In this document: positions 7,755 through 16,316 of the stretch, in pieces
Numbering within the stretch: position 1 is the first letter of the stretch
How the letters are laid out: each line of letters starts with the position of its first letter
From: Planococcus glaciei
GTDB taxonomy: Bacteria > Bacillota > Bacilli > Bacillales_A > Planococcaceae
DNA length: 64,000 bases
Direction: 5' to 3'
NCBI RefSeq assembly: GCF_900099655.1
Contig: NZ_FNDC01000002.1
Location: forward strand, 124,001 to 188,000
Position numbers and translations under genes: made by a program
The notes under the pieces: generated by a model
The model's input: the letters and a program-made list of their open reading frames with translations, nothing else
The model's database searches: none
What the model was told of the DNA's origin: nothing

Positions 7755-8672
7755 ATGGAAAAGAAACCATTAGCTGAAACCGCAGTAGACCGGATGGAGA
7801 AAGTGTTTGGGGAACATCGTGAATACCGGCGTGCCCATGCCAGAGGAGTCATTTATGAAGCGGTATTCTCTGCGAATGGCCTAGGAGCGGAATATACAAC
7901 GGCAACGCATCTGCAAGGCGGGGAAGTCAAAGCGCTTGCCCGATTTTCCCATAGTTCTCCGGACCCTACCTGGACAGATGTCATGTCGCCGGTAAAAGGG
8001 TTGGGCGTTCAGTTTCTCTTGCCGGACGGGAGCGTAACGAATATAGTAGGGGTCAATTCCCCTATTTTCCTGGCCAAAACCCCGGAAGCTTTCACTAAGA
8101 TTCTGGGCGTTGTGACTTCGTTTAAAAAAGGGAAGCCGCGGCTTCGTGATTTGGCCAAGCTGCTAATCCAGTATCCGGAAAGCCGGGCCGCCATCAAAAT
8201 CGTGCAGAAAATGCATGCCCCGGCCAGTTTTGCGACAGGGCGCTATCATTCCATCCATGCTTTTTACTTTATCGACAAGAACGGGAACCGGCTGCCGATC
8301 AAGTATGAATGGGAACCGGATGCGGGAGTGGAAACTTTAACGCCAAAAGACGCCGGTTCGCTGCCATTCGGTTACTATGAATGGGAAATCGAAGACCGTC
8401 TGCAGAAAGAGCCGGTCAGCTTCCGGTTGAATATTGTCATTGGAGGAGAAGAAGATCCGACTGACGATCCGACTGTCGCCTGGCCGGAAGAACGGCACAA
8501 GCTTACCGTTGGGACACTGACGATTTTGCCTAAGCCTGCTCCGGAAGCGGACGAACGAAAATTTGATCCGACCGCTGTAACCGAAGGAATCGAGTGTTCG
8601 GAAGACCAGATCCTCCATTTTCGGAAAGCGGCGTATTCCATTTCCGAGGAACGGAGAAACAGCGAGAAGTAA
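7755..8672 (+). CDS. small catalase-family peroxidase (SrpA-like)
   Basis: A 305-residue single-domain heme catalase relative. The distal histidine sits in RRAHARGVIYEAVF, the distal asparagine in VGVNSPIFLAK, and the proximal heme-ligand motif R-x-x-x-Y occurs as FRKAAY near the C-terminus, as in SrpA-like catalase-related peroxidases. It lacks the C-terminal flavodoxin-like and wrapping regions of full catalases, so peroxidase activity may dominate. ATG 7755 follows GAGGTGAGG closely; ATG 7737 in frame is possible but lies at the predicted transcription start. Likely a stress gene. Confidence 0.85.
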   Translation: MEKKPLAETAVDRMEKVFGEHREYRRAHARGVIYEAVFSANGLGAEYTTATHLQGGEVKALARFSHSSPDPTWTDVMSPVKGLGVQFLLPDGSVTNIVGVNSPIFLAKTPEAFTKILGVVTSFKKGKPRLRDLAKLLIQYPESRAAIKIVQKMHAPASFATGRYHSIHAFYFIDKNGNRLPIKYEWEPDAGVETLTPKDAGSLPFGYYEWEIEDRLQKEPVSFRLNIVIGGEEDPTDDPTVAWPEERHKLTVGTLTILPKPAPEADERKFDPTAVTEGIECSEDQILHFRKAAYSISEERRNSEK

Positions 8673-8708
8673 AAAAACGTTGAAGCCATAGACGGCTTCA
8701 ACGTTTTT
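8671..8708. terminator. bidirectional terminator, catalase / glutamate dehydrogenase
   Basis: AAAACGTTGAAGCC pairs with GGCTTCAACGTTTT across a 6-nt loop, with A and T tracts on both sides, serving two convergent genes. Confidence 0.9.
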
Positions 8709-8711
8709 CAG

Positions 8712-10151
8712 TTAATACAACTTTCCTTGGCGGTATAAGACGGTCGTCAATCTCATGACGGCGTGGATAAAGCAGTTTTGGCGGAGCGGGAAGGGATCTC
8801 CGAAAAATTGCGGCAAGATGATGTCCATCGTGGACTTCATTTTTGCGATAAGCAGCCGGAATACTTCTTCTTCCGTATAGAACTGAGTTTCCCGTCCTTG
8901 CAGCCATTCAAAATATGAAACAATAACCCCGCCGGCGTTGGCAAGAATATCCGGGATGACGATGACGCCTTGTTCACTCAAGTATTCATCTGCTTCTTGC
9001 GTAGTTGGGGCATTTGCGCCTTCCACGATGACACGGGCCTGGATGTCCCGCACATTTCCTTCATGAATCTGATTTTCAAGAGCAGCCAGCACCAGAACAT
9101 CGACTGGTAAAGTCAATAGTTCGTCGCGGCCTTTGATGCTTGCGGCGACGCCCGCTTGAGCGATTTGCTCTACGGTAGAAGGCAGATCTCCGCGGTTCGT
9201 ATTGGCAAATGCAATCAATGCCGGGATGTCCAGGCCATTTTCATTATAAAGCGTGATGTTGCGGTCGCTGACTGCGACTACAATATCATCTATTTCCGTG
9301 CTATTGTAGGCTTCCAATGCCGCAACCGAACCGACATTCCCAAATCCCTGGACAGCTAGTTTCAACGGCCGGTTTGCATGTGCGAGAGCTGTCGCAGCAA
9401 AAGGATTGTCCGAAGCGGCCAATTCATCTGCATGTTCTCTTACATAGTCCGAGAACAAATAACGGAACGTAAAGTAGACGCCTTTGCCGGTAGCTTCTCG
9501 GCGTCCAAGCGAACCGCCGTTGGCGACGCTTTTTCCGGTGAAACTGCCGAGATATGGAGATCCGTGTTTAATCTTTTTGTATTCTGCCATCATCCAGTCC
9601 ATTTCCCGTTCTCCTGAACCTACGTCTGGCGCCGGGATGTCTTTGTCAGGGCCGATGACTTCCGAAAAATAGCGGACATATTTGCGGCAAATCAGATTTA
9701 GTTCCTTTTCTGAATAATGTCTTGGGTTAAGGATGATGCCGCCTTTGCCTCCGCCAAACGGAACATTATGCAATGCATTTTTCAACGTCATCAAAAAAGC
9801 CAAGTTGACAACTTCTTCTTCGTTCACGCTTTCATGAAAACGGATGCCGCCTTTATAAGGCCCCAGTGCATCGTTGTGCTGCACGCGGAAAGAAGGAATC
9901 CGAACAACACTGCCGTCATCGAGCGGAATCCGCAGGAATGACTTATGTATATTGTTCGGTGTAGAAAGAATGGCGCTCATTGAAGTGAACGCTTGTACAC
10001 GCATATTGTCTTTCAGTTCAGGCAAGAACGTTTTGCTGTCTAGTAATGCATTAAGCGAACTCTGAATGATTGCCCGCGTCTGCCCTTCAATTTCTTCAAC
10101 GCCGGTAGGGTTTTCAGTGCCGGCACCCGGTGAATTAATATTTCCGTCCAT
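8712..10151 (-). CDS. NAD(P)-dependent glutamate dehydrogenase family protein
   Basis: About 479 residues from ATG 10151 (MDGNINSPGAG), preceded by TTGGAGGTG. The substrate-binding stretch with GPYKGGIRFH and the catalytic lysine in PFGGGKGGI, the AVQGFGNVGS dinucleotide-binding loop and NAGGVIVSYFEW near the end identify a Glu/Leu/Phe/Val dehydrogenase. Length and an internal segment of about 20 residues in the nucleotide domain (SDNPFAATALAHAN) are longer than GudB/RocG, so it is a variant of the family rather than a plain orthologue. It converts glutamate to 2-oxoglutarate and ammonium or the reverse. Confidence 0.88.
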   Translation of the reverse strand: MDGNINSPGAGTENPTGVEEIEGQTRAIIQSSLNALLDSKTFLPELKDNMRVQAFTSMSAILSTPNNIHKSFLRIPLDDGSVVRIPSFRVQHNDALGPYKGGIRFHESVNEEEVVNLAFLMTLKNALHNVPFGGGKGGIILNPRHYSEKELNLICRKYVRYFSEVIGPDKDIPAPDVGSGEREMDWMMAEYKKIKHGSPYLGSFTGKSVANGGSLGRREATGKGVYFTFRYLFSDYVREHADELAASDNPFAATALAHANRPLKLAVQGFGNVGSVAALEAYNSTEIDDIVVAVSDRNITLYNENGLDIPALIAFANTNRGDLPSTVEQIAQAGVAASIKGRDELLTLPVDVLVLAALENQIHEGNVRDIQARVIVEGANAPTTQEADEYLSEQGVIVIPDILANAGGVIVSYFEWLQGRETQFYTEEEVFRLLIAKMKSTMDIILPQFFGDPFPLRQNCFIHAVMRLTTVLYRQGKLY

Positions 10152-10218
10152 GTTCAAGACACCTCCAAGTATTTTCATTATTCTCCCTATACCCTTCCTG
10201 CTTTTATTTATGCACATG

Positions 10219-10249
10219 AAAAAACCCTTCAGCTATGAAAACTGAAGGG
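10219..10249 (-). terminator. terminator after BCCT transporter gene
   Basis: CCCTTCAG (10225-10232) and CTGAAGGG (10242-10249) with an A tract at 10219-10224 that gives a U tail on the minus strand. It separates the transporter from glutamate dehydrogenase. Confidence 0.85.
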
Positions 10250-10259
10250 CGAAGCAATT

Positions 10260-11753
10260 TTATCTTTTGGTTGTTTTGCCGAGCTTTACTTCTGCATCCA
10301 ACGCCTTGAACAAGGAAATGATCATTAAGATCATGACAAACGAAAAAGGCAAAGCGGCAACGATAATGGTGTTTTGGACAGCCGTCAATCCGCCGACAGA
10401 CAAGAGAATGGCAGCAACCAGCGACTGTGCAATTCCCCAAAGAATCTTGATTTGATTGCTTGGCAGGAGTGATCCGTTTGTCGACTGCATGCCAAGAACG
10501 AAAGTTGCAGAATCAGCGGATGTAATAAAGAACGTACTGACCAACAAAATCGCGAAGAGTGACATGACAAAGCCGAGCGGCATTTCGCTGAACATCGCAA
10601 ACAAAGTTTGCTCAGTCGGGAATGCCGTCAAATCGATGCCGCTTTTTTGGATATCAATCGCCGTCGTTCCGAATACCGAGAACCAGAAAGCGCCGAAAAT
10701 TGTCGGCGTCAGGACGACGCCAATCAGGAATTCACGGATGGTGCGGCCTTTGGAAATACGGGCGATGAACATGCTGACGAATGGAGCCCAAGAAATCCAC
10801 CAGGCCCAGTAAAAGATGGTCCACATGTTCAGCCAAGAGCGGTTTTCCGCATCAAGCGGCGCGGATTGGAAACTTAAGCTGATCAGATTCTGAATGTAAT
10901 TACCGAATGTTTCAGTGAACATGTTCATAATCAGCAAGGTCGGCCCAAGGATAATGACCAATATCAGCAGAATAATGGCAAGTACCATATTGGTATTGGA
11001 TAAATACTTGATGCCTTTGTTCAATCCGGACCAGGCGGACATGATGAACAGCACGGTCACAGCCGCGATGATAATGAACTGGACCCATGATTCCTGCGGC
11101 ACGCCGAACAGGTAGGCCAGACCGCCGTTAATTTGAGCAGCGCCGAAGCCGAGTGAAGTTGCCACGCCGAAGACTGTAGCGAATACCGCCAGCACATCAA
11201 CAAGTGTTCCTAATGGCCCTTCCATTTTCTTTCCGAAAATCGGCTTCAGTGTTGATGAAATTAACGCAGGTTCTCCTTTGCGGAATTGGAAGAATGCAAG
11301 TGACAGGGCAATGATGCCGTACATGGCCCACACATGGATGCCCCAATGGTAATAAGTGCGCTGCAGGGATTCCTTGAAGGCAGCGTCGGTTCCAGGTTCC
11401 GCCGTTGCGGGCTGCACAGCGAAATGGCTCAACGGTTCGGAAGCCCCGTAGAAGACAAGGCCGATGCCCATGCCTGCCGAGAATAGCATAGAGATCCAAG
11501 ATATGGTAGAGAACTCCGGACGGTCGGTGTCTTTCCCCAGACGGATTTTTCCGTACGGGCTGATGATGATAACAAAGGTCAAAATTAAAATGATCGCCAT
11601 GAGCATCAAGTAATACCAGCCGAAGCTTGTATCGATGAAGCTGCGGATGCTGCCGGTTGCTTTTTCGAAGCTTTGCGGAGCAATGACGCCAAATGCAACG
11701 GTCAAAATGACTAGGGCAAACGTGATGTAGAATACTTTCGAAGCTTTTTTCAT
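10260..11753 (-). CDS. BCCT-family betaine/carnitine/choline transporter (OpuD/BetL-like) 1
   Basis: A 497-residue membrane protein with about 12 hydrophobic helices. The BCCT signature is present: SAGMGIGLVFYGASEP in TM3 and the aromatic box WTIFYWAWWISWAPFVSMFIARISKGRT in TM8. Such secondary transporters import glycine betaine with sodium for osmoprotection. The start ATG 11753 (MKKASKVFY) is set by AAAGGAGGAAGT; the open frame upstream has no RBS. A second BCCT gene lies at 47894. Sodium-dependent betaine uptake is inferred from family; exact substrate is not shown. Confidence 0.9.
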   Translation of the reverse strand: MKKASKVFYITFALVILTVAFGVIAPQSFEKATGSIRSFIDTSFGWYYLMLMAIILILTFVIIISPYGKIRLGKDTDRPEFSTISWISMLFSAGMGIGLVFYGASEPLSHFAVQPATAEPGTDAAFKESLQRTYYHWGIHVWAMYGIIALSLAFFQFRKGEPALISSTLKPIFGKKMEGPLGTLVDVLAVFATVFGVATSLGFGAAQINGGLAYLFGVPQESWVQFIIIAAVTVLFIMSAWSGLNKGIKYLSNTNMVLAIILLILVIILGPTLLIMNMFTETFGNYIQNLISLSFQSAPLDAENRSWLNMWTIFYWAWWISWAPFVSMFIARISKGRTIREFLIGVVLTPTIFGAFWFSVFGTTAIDIQKSGIDLTAFPTEQTLFAMFSEMPLGFVMSLFAILLVSTFFITSADSATFVLGMQSTNGSLLPSNQIKILWGIAQSLVAAILLSVGGLTAVQNTIIVAALPFSFVMILMIISLFKALDAEVKLGKTTKR

Positions 11754-11859
11754 ACTTCCTCCTTTAGGGTTTAAACAGATATAACTTATAAGGGTATCGA
11801 AAATAATTGACAGAGTCAACTAAAGAGAGGAGTTCAACAATTTCACAAAAGGATGTGAT

Positions 11860-12420
11860 TTACTGTTCCCAATCATTCAGCTGTTCTTCTTCCGCTACGA
11901 CCCGCAAGTCATCGGCTGTGATGGTCAGCACTTGATAATCGTTCTTTTCGGCGTAGAGGTCGGCTTCCCGTTTCGTGAATTTAGGTGAACCTTCTGTTTC
12001 TTCATCGTATATGATGAGCATGCCGTCGGAATTGCGCAGGAAGAATTTATTCTTCTCGATGAACTGCCAAGGGGCTTCGTAAGGCCGGTTGGTTAAACTG
12101 CGGTGAAAATCGGCCTGTTCTAAAATCATTTGATACTTTTCCTGCTTGGCTTCGTTCCATTTCTTCTCCTGTTCGAGGAAAGGGGTCAGCACGGCATATT
12201 TCAATTGCGGAAATTCTTCCTGCAAATCCAGCACCACTTCTGCAGCCCACGTTTCAACGCCAAGCTGGCCGCTGATGATGACCCATTCCAATCCTTCATC
12301 GAGCAAAACGCGCAGACGGTTTTCAAGTGCTTTTTTGATGAACCGGACGCCTGGATGCTTATCATCGAATATTCCCAGTTCATGTTGTTTATATCCTGTA
12401 ATAACCAATCGCTTTAACAT
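11860..12420 (-). CDS. ypsA: YpsA family SLOG-domain protein
   Basis: A 186-residue DUF1273 protein. N-terminal MLKRLVITGYKQHELGIF, the central VIISGQLGVETWAAEV (a SLOG/Rossmann nucleotide-ligand loop), LTPFLEQEKKWNE and the NRPYEAPWQF segment match YpsA of Bacillus, which is linked to cell-division control and oxidative stress. Predicted cytosolic. The upstream gap of 150 bp leads to a divergent threonine dehydratase. High confidence in family, modest in role. Confidence 0.9.
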   Translation of the reverse strand: MLKRLVITGYKQHELGIFDDKHPGVRFIKKALENRLRVLLDEGLEWVIISGQLGVETWAAEVVLDLQEEFPQLKYAVLTPFLEQEKKWNEAKQEKYQMILEQADFHRSLTNRPYEAPWQFIEKNKFFLRNSDGMLIIYDEETEGSPKFTKREADLYAEKNDYQVLTITADDLRVVAEEEQLNDWEQ

Positions 12421-12570
12421 ATCACTTCACCTCCCGTACAGAATCCTAGCTTCTTATTTTACAGTACTCTTCCTTTAAGGTGTACCCCGATAACCGGTCG
12501 CCTTAAAACTGAAAAATCTTATAATTTATGTTGGATATGCTAAACTAAGGGCAAATAAAGGAGGTACGGC

Positions 12571-13521
12571 ATGGTGAATTTGGATGAAGTAAAAGCAGCG
12601 AAGCAGCAAATTTCAGGCCTTATCCATAGGACACCCGTTTTGACATCGGTTCTGTTAAACGAAAGGGCCGGCAATGAAATTTATTTAAAGGCGGAGCATC
12701 TGCAGAAAACCGGCTCGTTTAAAATACGGGGTGCAGCGAATGCAGTCAAGCGGTCCATCGAAGAAGGAGCGCAGTTCATTACAGCTGCTTCTTCCGGCAA
12801 CCACGGGCAGGCGGTCGCCTATATTGCGGACCAGCTTGGCGTGCCGGCAACGATTGTTGTGCCGGAAGATGCGAACCGGGCAAAAGTGGCAGCGATCGGA
12901 GCCTACAACGGGAAGATTGTTTACTGCGGATTGACCTCAGCTGACCGGATTCCAAAAGCCAAGCAGCTGGCGGAAGATAATGGAGGCGTCTACATCCCGC
13001 CATATGACCATCCGCTTGTCATCGCCGGCCAGGGCACCATTGGCCTTGAATTGCTCGAGCAAGTGCCGGATATTGAAATCATCGTCGTTCCGGTCGGCGG
13101 CGGGGGATTGATCAGCGGCATCCTGACGGTGGTGAAAGAGATCCATCCTGCGATCCGGGTCGTAGGAGTGGAGCCGGAAACGGCAAACGATACGTATTTG
13201 TCGCTTGCCAACAAACAAATTACGGCCATTTCCGGAACAACGACAATCGCGGACGGTTTACGGACATCGCAGCCCGGCCAACTGACATTCCCGATTTTGC
13301 AGGAGCTTTTGGATGACCTGGTGCTGGTTTCAGAAGATGAAATTAAAGAAGCCTTTCAATTTACATTGGAGCGCACCAAGCAGCTCATTGAACCCTCGGG
13401 GGCGACTGCGCTTGCTGCTGTATTATCCGGAAAGTTGGAAGCGAGAGGCAAAAAAATTGGCGTGATTTTATCCGGAGGGAATGTGGATTTAAAGCAGATA
13501 GATCAGTTTCTTTCAGAGTGA
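12571..13521 (+). CDS. PLP-dependent threonine/serine dehydratase
   Basis: A 316-residue catabolic-type threonine ammonia-lyase. Pyridoxal phosphate lysine K51 lies in KTGSFKIRGA; the SSGNHGQ motif and the phosphate-binding glycine loop VGGGGLISG (about 176-184) are intact, and PSGATALAAV with LSGGNVDL close the fold. It lacks the C-terminal ACT-like regulatory domain of IlvA, so it is likely a degradative or serine racemase-like enzyme making 2-oxobutyrate or pyruvate plus ammonium. RBS AAAGGAGG precedes ATG 12571. Confidence 0.88.
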   Translation: MVNLDEVKAAKQQISGLIHRTPVLTSVLLNERAGNEIYLKAEHLQKTGSFKIRGAANAVKRSIEEGAQFITAASSGNHGQAVAYIADQLGVPATIVVPEDANRAKVAAIGAYNGKIVYCGLTSADRIPKAKQLAEDNGGVYIPPYDHPLVIAGQGTIGLELLEQVPDIEIIVVPVGGGGLISGILTVVKEIHPAIRVVGVEPETANDTYLSLANKQITAISGTTTIADGLRTSQPGQLTFPILQELLDDLVLVSEDEIKEAFQFTLERTKQLIEPSGATALAAVLSGKLEARGKKIGVILSGGNVDLKQIDQFLSE

Positions 13522-13591
13522 AAACCAGGTTTAGCCTCTTCCGAAATGGGAAAAGATACGTATACTTTAAAACCCGGAAAGAGCGGTAAGA

Positions 13592-13744
13592 ATGGCAGAA
13601 GAAAAACAACTGCATGAAAAGCTGGCGGATAAAGAATTGAACGTGAAAGCGGCACAAGAAGTCCACTTGCAAGACGATTTTAAAAAAGCGGATAAGGCTG
13701 GAGAACAGGCGGATAAGGAAAATGAAAAATCAGATGATCAATAA
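13592..13744 (+). CDS. 50-residue highly charged hypothetical protein
   Basis: ATG 13592 to TAA 13744 gives MAEEKQLHEKLADKELN and a tail rich in K, D, E, A and Q, with no hydrophobic segment. Preceded by GGAAAGAG and followed directly by a strong terminator, which supports expression. Amphipathic, probably helical or disordered; family unknown. Confidence 0.5.
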   Translation: MAEEKQLHEKLADKELNVKAAQEVHLQDDFKKADKAGEQADKENEKSDDQ

Positions 13745-13749
13745 GTTGA

Positions 13750-13800
13750 AATGACCGGTGGATTTGGAAACTAATCAAATCCACCGGTCATTTTTTTTTT
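13750..13800 (+). terminator. strong intrinsic terminator
   Basis: AATGACCGGTGGATTT pairs with AAATCCACCGGTCATT, followed by ten T at 13791-13800. It isolates the acyl-CoA cluster downstream. Confidence 0.95.
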
Positions 13801-13828
13801 GGAAAGGCAAAATTCCTTTATTCGAATC

Positions 13829-13857
13829 TTGCAATCTGTAAATGAAAGCGTTAACAT
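13829..13857 (+). promoter_or_regulatory. candidate sigma-A promoter with overlapping cre site
   Basis: TTGCAA (13829-13834), 17-nt spacer and TAACAT (13852-13857). A sequence TGAAAGCGTTAACA at 13843-13856 matches the CcpA cre consensus TGWAANCGNTNWCA at every defined position and overlaps the -10, a position expected for repression by CcpA. Confidence 0.6.
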
Positions 13858-13875
13858 AATGTTTAAGTATTCTGA

Positions 13876-13897
13876 ACATACCAACTAGTTAGTATGT
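13876..13897 (+). promoter_or_regulatory. palindromic TetR-type operator
   Basis: A 22-bp near-perfect inverted repeat with outer arms ACATAC and GTATGT and centre AACTAGTT, downstream of the candidate -10 and 30 bp before the first gene of the cluster. The TetR-family gene at 14854 is the likely ligand-controlled repressor. Confidence 0.65.
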
Positions 13898-13926
13898 AGA
13901 AACGCAATCGGATGGAGGAATGGAAA

Positions 13927-14700
13927 ATGGACGTTATGGACTTATTCAGGCTGGACGGCAAGACGGCAATTGTGACAGGAGGCGGGCGCGGCTTGGGAGC
14001 GCAAATCGCAGAAGGGTTTGCGGAAGCAGGAGCCAATGTTGTGGTGTGCTCCCGGAAGCTGGAGGCATGTGAAGAAATCAGCGAGAAGCTGAAGCAAAAG
14101 GGCGTAAAATCCTTAGCATTGGCTTGTGACGTCACTAATCCGGAAGACGTCAAACGCGTCATCCAAAAAACCTTGGAAGAGTTCGGCACAATCGACATTC
14201 TCGTCAACAATTCCGGTGCCACATGGGGAGCGCCGGTTCTCGACATGCCGTTGGAAGCATGGCACAAAGTCATGGAAGTGAATGTCACCGGAACATTCCT
14301 GATGAGCCGGGAAGTCGGGGAAACAATGATCCGCCAAAAAAGCGGGAAAATCATCAACATCGCTTCGGTCGCCGGGCTTGGCGGCATCGACCCGCAGCTG
14401 ATGGATACGATTGGCTACAACACCAGCAAAGGCGCTGTCATTACATTCACAAAAGACTTAGCCGCCAAATGGGGCCAGTTCAATATCAACGTCAACGCAT
14501 TGGCGCCTGGATTCTTCCCGACAAAAATGTCGAAAGTGCTCATTGAACAAGGCCGCGACCGGTTCCTTGAACAAACACCATTAAAGCGTTTTGGGACGAA
14601 CGAAGACTTGAAAGGCGCGGCGTTGTTCCTGGCATCCAAAGCGTCGGATTATGTGACAGGAGATGTCGTCATTGTAGACGGCGGCATGCACGCTATTTAA
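13927..14700 (+). CDS. SDR-family oxidoreductase, first gene of acyl-CoA cluster
   Basis: A 257-residue classical short-chain dehydrogenase. TGGGRGLG (NAD(P) loop), NNSG (NNAG-type), the catalytic Ser and Tyr in NIASVAGLGG and YNTSKGAV (Y-x-x-x-K), and the C-terminal VDGGMHAI are present. Start ATG 13927 (MDVMDLFRL) follows GGAGGAATGGAAA; the frame is open 15 nt upstream. A hydroxyacyl or ketoacyl compound is the likely substrate, from its location upstream of beta-oxidation-type genes. A hairpin (14723-14749) with no T tail separates it from the regulator. Confidence 0.88.
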   Translation: MDVMDLFRLDGKTAIVTGGGRGLGAQIAEGFAEAGANVVVCSRKLEACEEISEKLKQKGVKSLALACDVTNPEDVKRVIQKTLEEFGTIDILVNNSGATWGAPVLDMPLEAWHKVMEVNVTGTFLMSREVGETMIRQKSGKIINIASVAGLGGIDPQLMDTIGYNTSKGAVITFTKDLAAKWGQFNINVNALAPGFFPTKMSKVLIEQGRDRFLEQTPLKRFGTNEDLKGAALFLASKASDYVTGDVVIVDGGMHAI

Positions 14701-14853
14701 AAAGGGGATCAAGAGAAGCTTCAGCCAATGCAGTTTTGCCGCATTGGCTATTAGTTGAATAAACCGGACTTTTGCGGTCAGTTGATTTTATGCTTGCGAA
14801 AGCGAAAATCCTATTGTTCGTAAAAACAGGATAGAGAATAGCGGGGAATCGGC

Positions 14854-15411
14854 ATGAAAACAAAAATCAAGCAGCAAAGCATTAGCCTATTCGAACAAAA
14901 AGGCTTCAGCGAAACGTCCATCCAGGACATTGTAGAAGCGCTCGGTGTGACCAAGGGTACTTTCTATTATTATTTCCCGAGCAAAGAACAGCTATTGATG
15001 GACATCCATTCCAACTATATCGATGACTTGCTATCGCGGCAAAAAGGCATTCAGGAAACGGTTTCCGGCAATCAGCAGAAGCTGCAGGCGATAGTAGAGC
15101 TGCTGATTGGCGATATTCAGGACCACGGTCCGAGCGGACGGGTGTTTTTCAGGGAAATGCGCCATCTGACTCCGGAAAATTCCCGGGAAGTCAAAAGGAA
15201 GCGGGAGCAATTCCGCTTGAATATCGAAGAGCTCATTTCAGCTGGAATGAAAACAGGAGAGTTCCGAAGTGATTTGCCGCCCGGCATGGTGGCTTTCGCT
15301 GTTCTCGGGGTAACGAACTGGAGTTACCAGTGGTTTAATCCGAATGGCGGCATAACGGCAAAGCAATTAGCGAAGATTTACAGCGATATGATTTTAAACG
15401 GCATCACTTAA
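14854..15411 (+). CDS. TetR/AcrR-family regulator of the acyl-CoA cluster
   Basis: A 185-residue protein. The N-terminal helix-turn-helix (KGFSETSIQDIVEALGVTKGTFYYYFPSKEQLL split over residues about 16-47) is typical; the rest is a helical ligand-binding domain. It sits inside the cluster, downstream of the SDR and upstream of the 3-hydroxyacyl-CoA dehydrogenase, and the palindrome at 13876-13897 is its likely site. An acyl-CoA inducer is inferred by analogy with FadR-type TetR regulators, not shown. Confidence 0.88.
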   Translation: MKTKIKQQSISLFEQKGFSETSIQDIVEALGVTKGTFYYYFPSKEQLLMDIHSNYIDDLLSRQKGIQETVSGNQQKLQAIVELLIGDIQDHGPSGRVFFREMRHLTPENSREVKRKREQFRLNIEELISAGMKTGEFRSDLPPGMVAFAVLGVTNWSYQWFNPNGGITAKQLAKIYSDMILNGIT

Positions 15412-15428
15412 TCGAAGGGGGAACAGCA

Positions 15429-16316
15429 GTGGACGACTTTCAAATTCAAAAAATGGCGGTAATCGGAGCGGGGCAGATGGGGCATCAGATTGCCATGCTC
15501 GGCGCGCTTGGCGGCATCCATACGGCACTTTACGACGTGGATAAAGAAGCGCTCGCTAAAGCACAGATCAGTTTGGAAATGCTGATGGACCAGTGGGTAG
15601 TGAAAAAGAAAATCACCGATATGGAAAAAACGGCGGCGTTCAACTTGCTGCAGTTTACGAGTGATTTGGAAAAGGCAGCAGGTGATGCCGATTATGTAAT
15701 TGAAGCGGTCGTGGAGAAGCTGGATATAAAGCGTGAGATTTTTGGTAAATTGGACAAAATCACACCGAAACATGCCATTCTTGCCACGAACAGCTCGACC
15801 ATCGTCAACTCGCTCCTTGCAGAAGCAACCAGCCGTCCCGAAAAAGTGTGCAATATGCATTTCTTTTTCCCGCCGCTTGTCATGGACTGCGTCGAAGTGG
15901 TCATGAGCGAACAAACGTCAGAAGAAACCGCGCAAATTTCCCTGGAATTATGCCGACGGATCAACCGAACCGGCTTATTGCTGCGAAAAGAAATTTCCGG
16001 ATTTGTCGCCAACCGGATTCTCGGCGCCTTGCAAAAAGAAGCGATGCATCTATACGAAGAAGGCATCGCAGATTACAAAGAAATTGATGTGATTGTCAAA
16101 AAAGCGCTCCGGCATCCGATTGGGCCATTTGAATTGATGGATTTATCCGGAATCGACGTGGCGTATTATGTGATGCAGCAACAATATGCAGAAACCGGTG
16201 ATCCGAAGGACAAGCCTTCCTCATTCATAGAAGAAAAAGTGAAGGCAGGGGAATTGGGACGAAAAACCGGGAAAGGCTTTTATGAGTATCTAAAAAAAGA
16301 GGTGAAAACGCCATGA
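15429..16316 (+). CDS. 3-hydroxyacyl-CoA dehydrogenase
   Basis: A 295-residue single-function 3HCDH. GAGQMG (13-18) binds NAD; ATNSST and the HFFFPP segment (His of the catalytic H-E pair) and the C-terminal domain ending GRKTGKGFYEY are as in Hbd/FadN-type dehydrogenases. Starts with GTG 15429 after GGGGAACAG, 18 nt after the regulator. Oxidises 3-hydroxyacyl-CoA to 3-ketoacyl-CoA. The last four bases overlap the next start (ATGA), so translation is coupled. Confidence 0.9.
   Translation: MDDFQIQKMAVIGAGQMGHQIAMLGALGGIHTALYDVDKEALAKAQISLEMLMDQWVVKKKITDMEKTAAFNLLQFTSDLEKAAGDADYVIEAVVEKLDIKREIFGKLDKITPKHAILATNSSTIVNSLLAEATSRPEKVCNMHFFFPPLVMDCVEVVMSEQTSEETAQISLELCRRINRTGLLLRKEISGFVANRILGALQKEAMHLYEEGIADYKEIDVIVKKALRHPIGPFELMDLSGIDVAYYVMQQQYAETGDPKDKPSSFIEEKVKAGELGRKTGKGFYEYLKKEVKTP

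Noticed and set aside
14723-14749. Terminator between SDR and TetR genes
   Set aside because: Hairpin AGCCAATGC/GCATTGGCT has no T tail; it may be an RNA-processing site at most.
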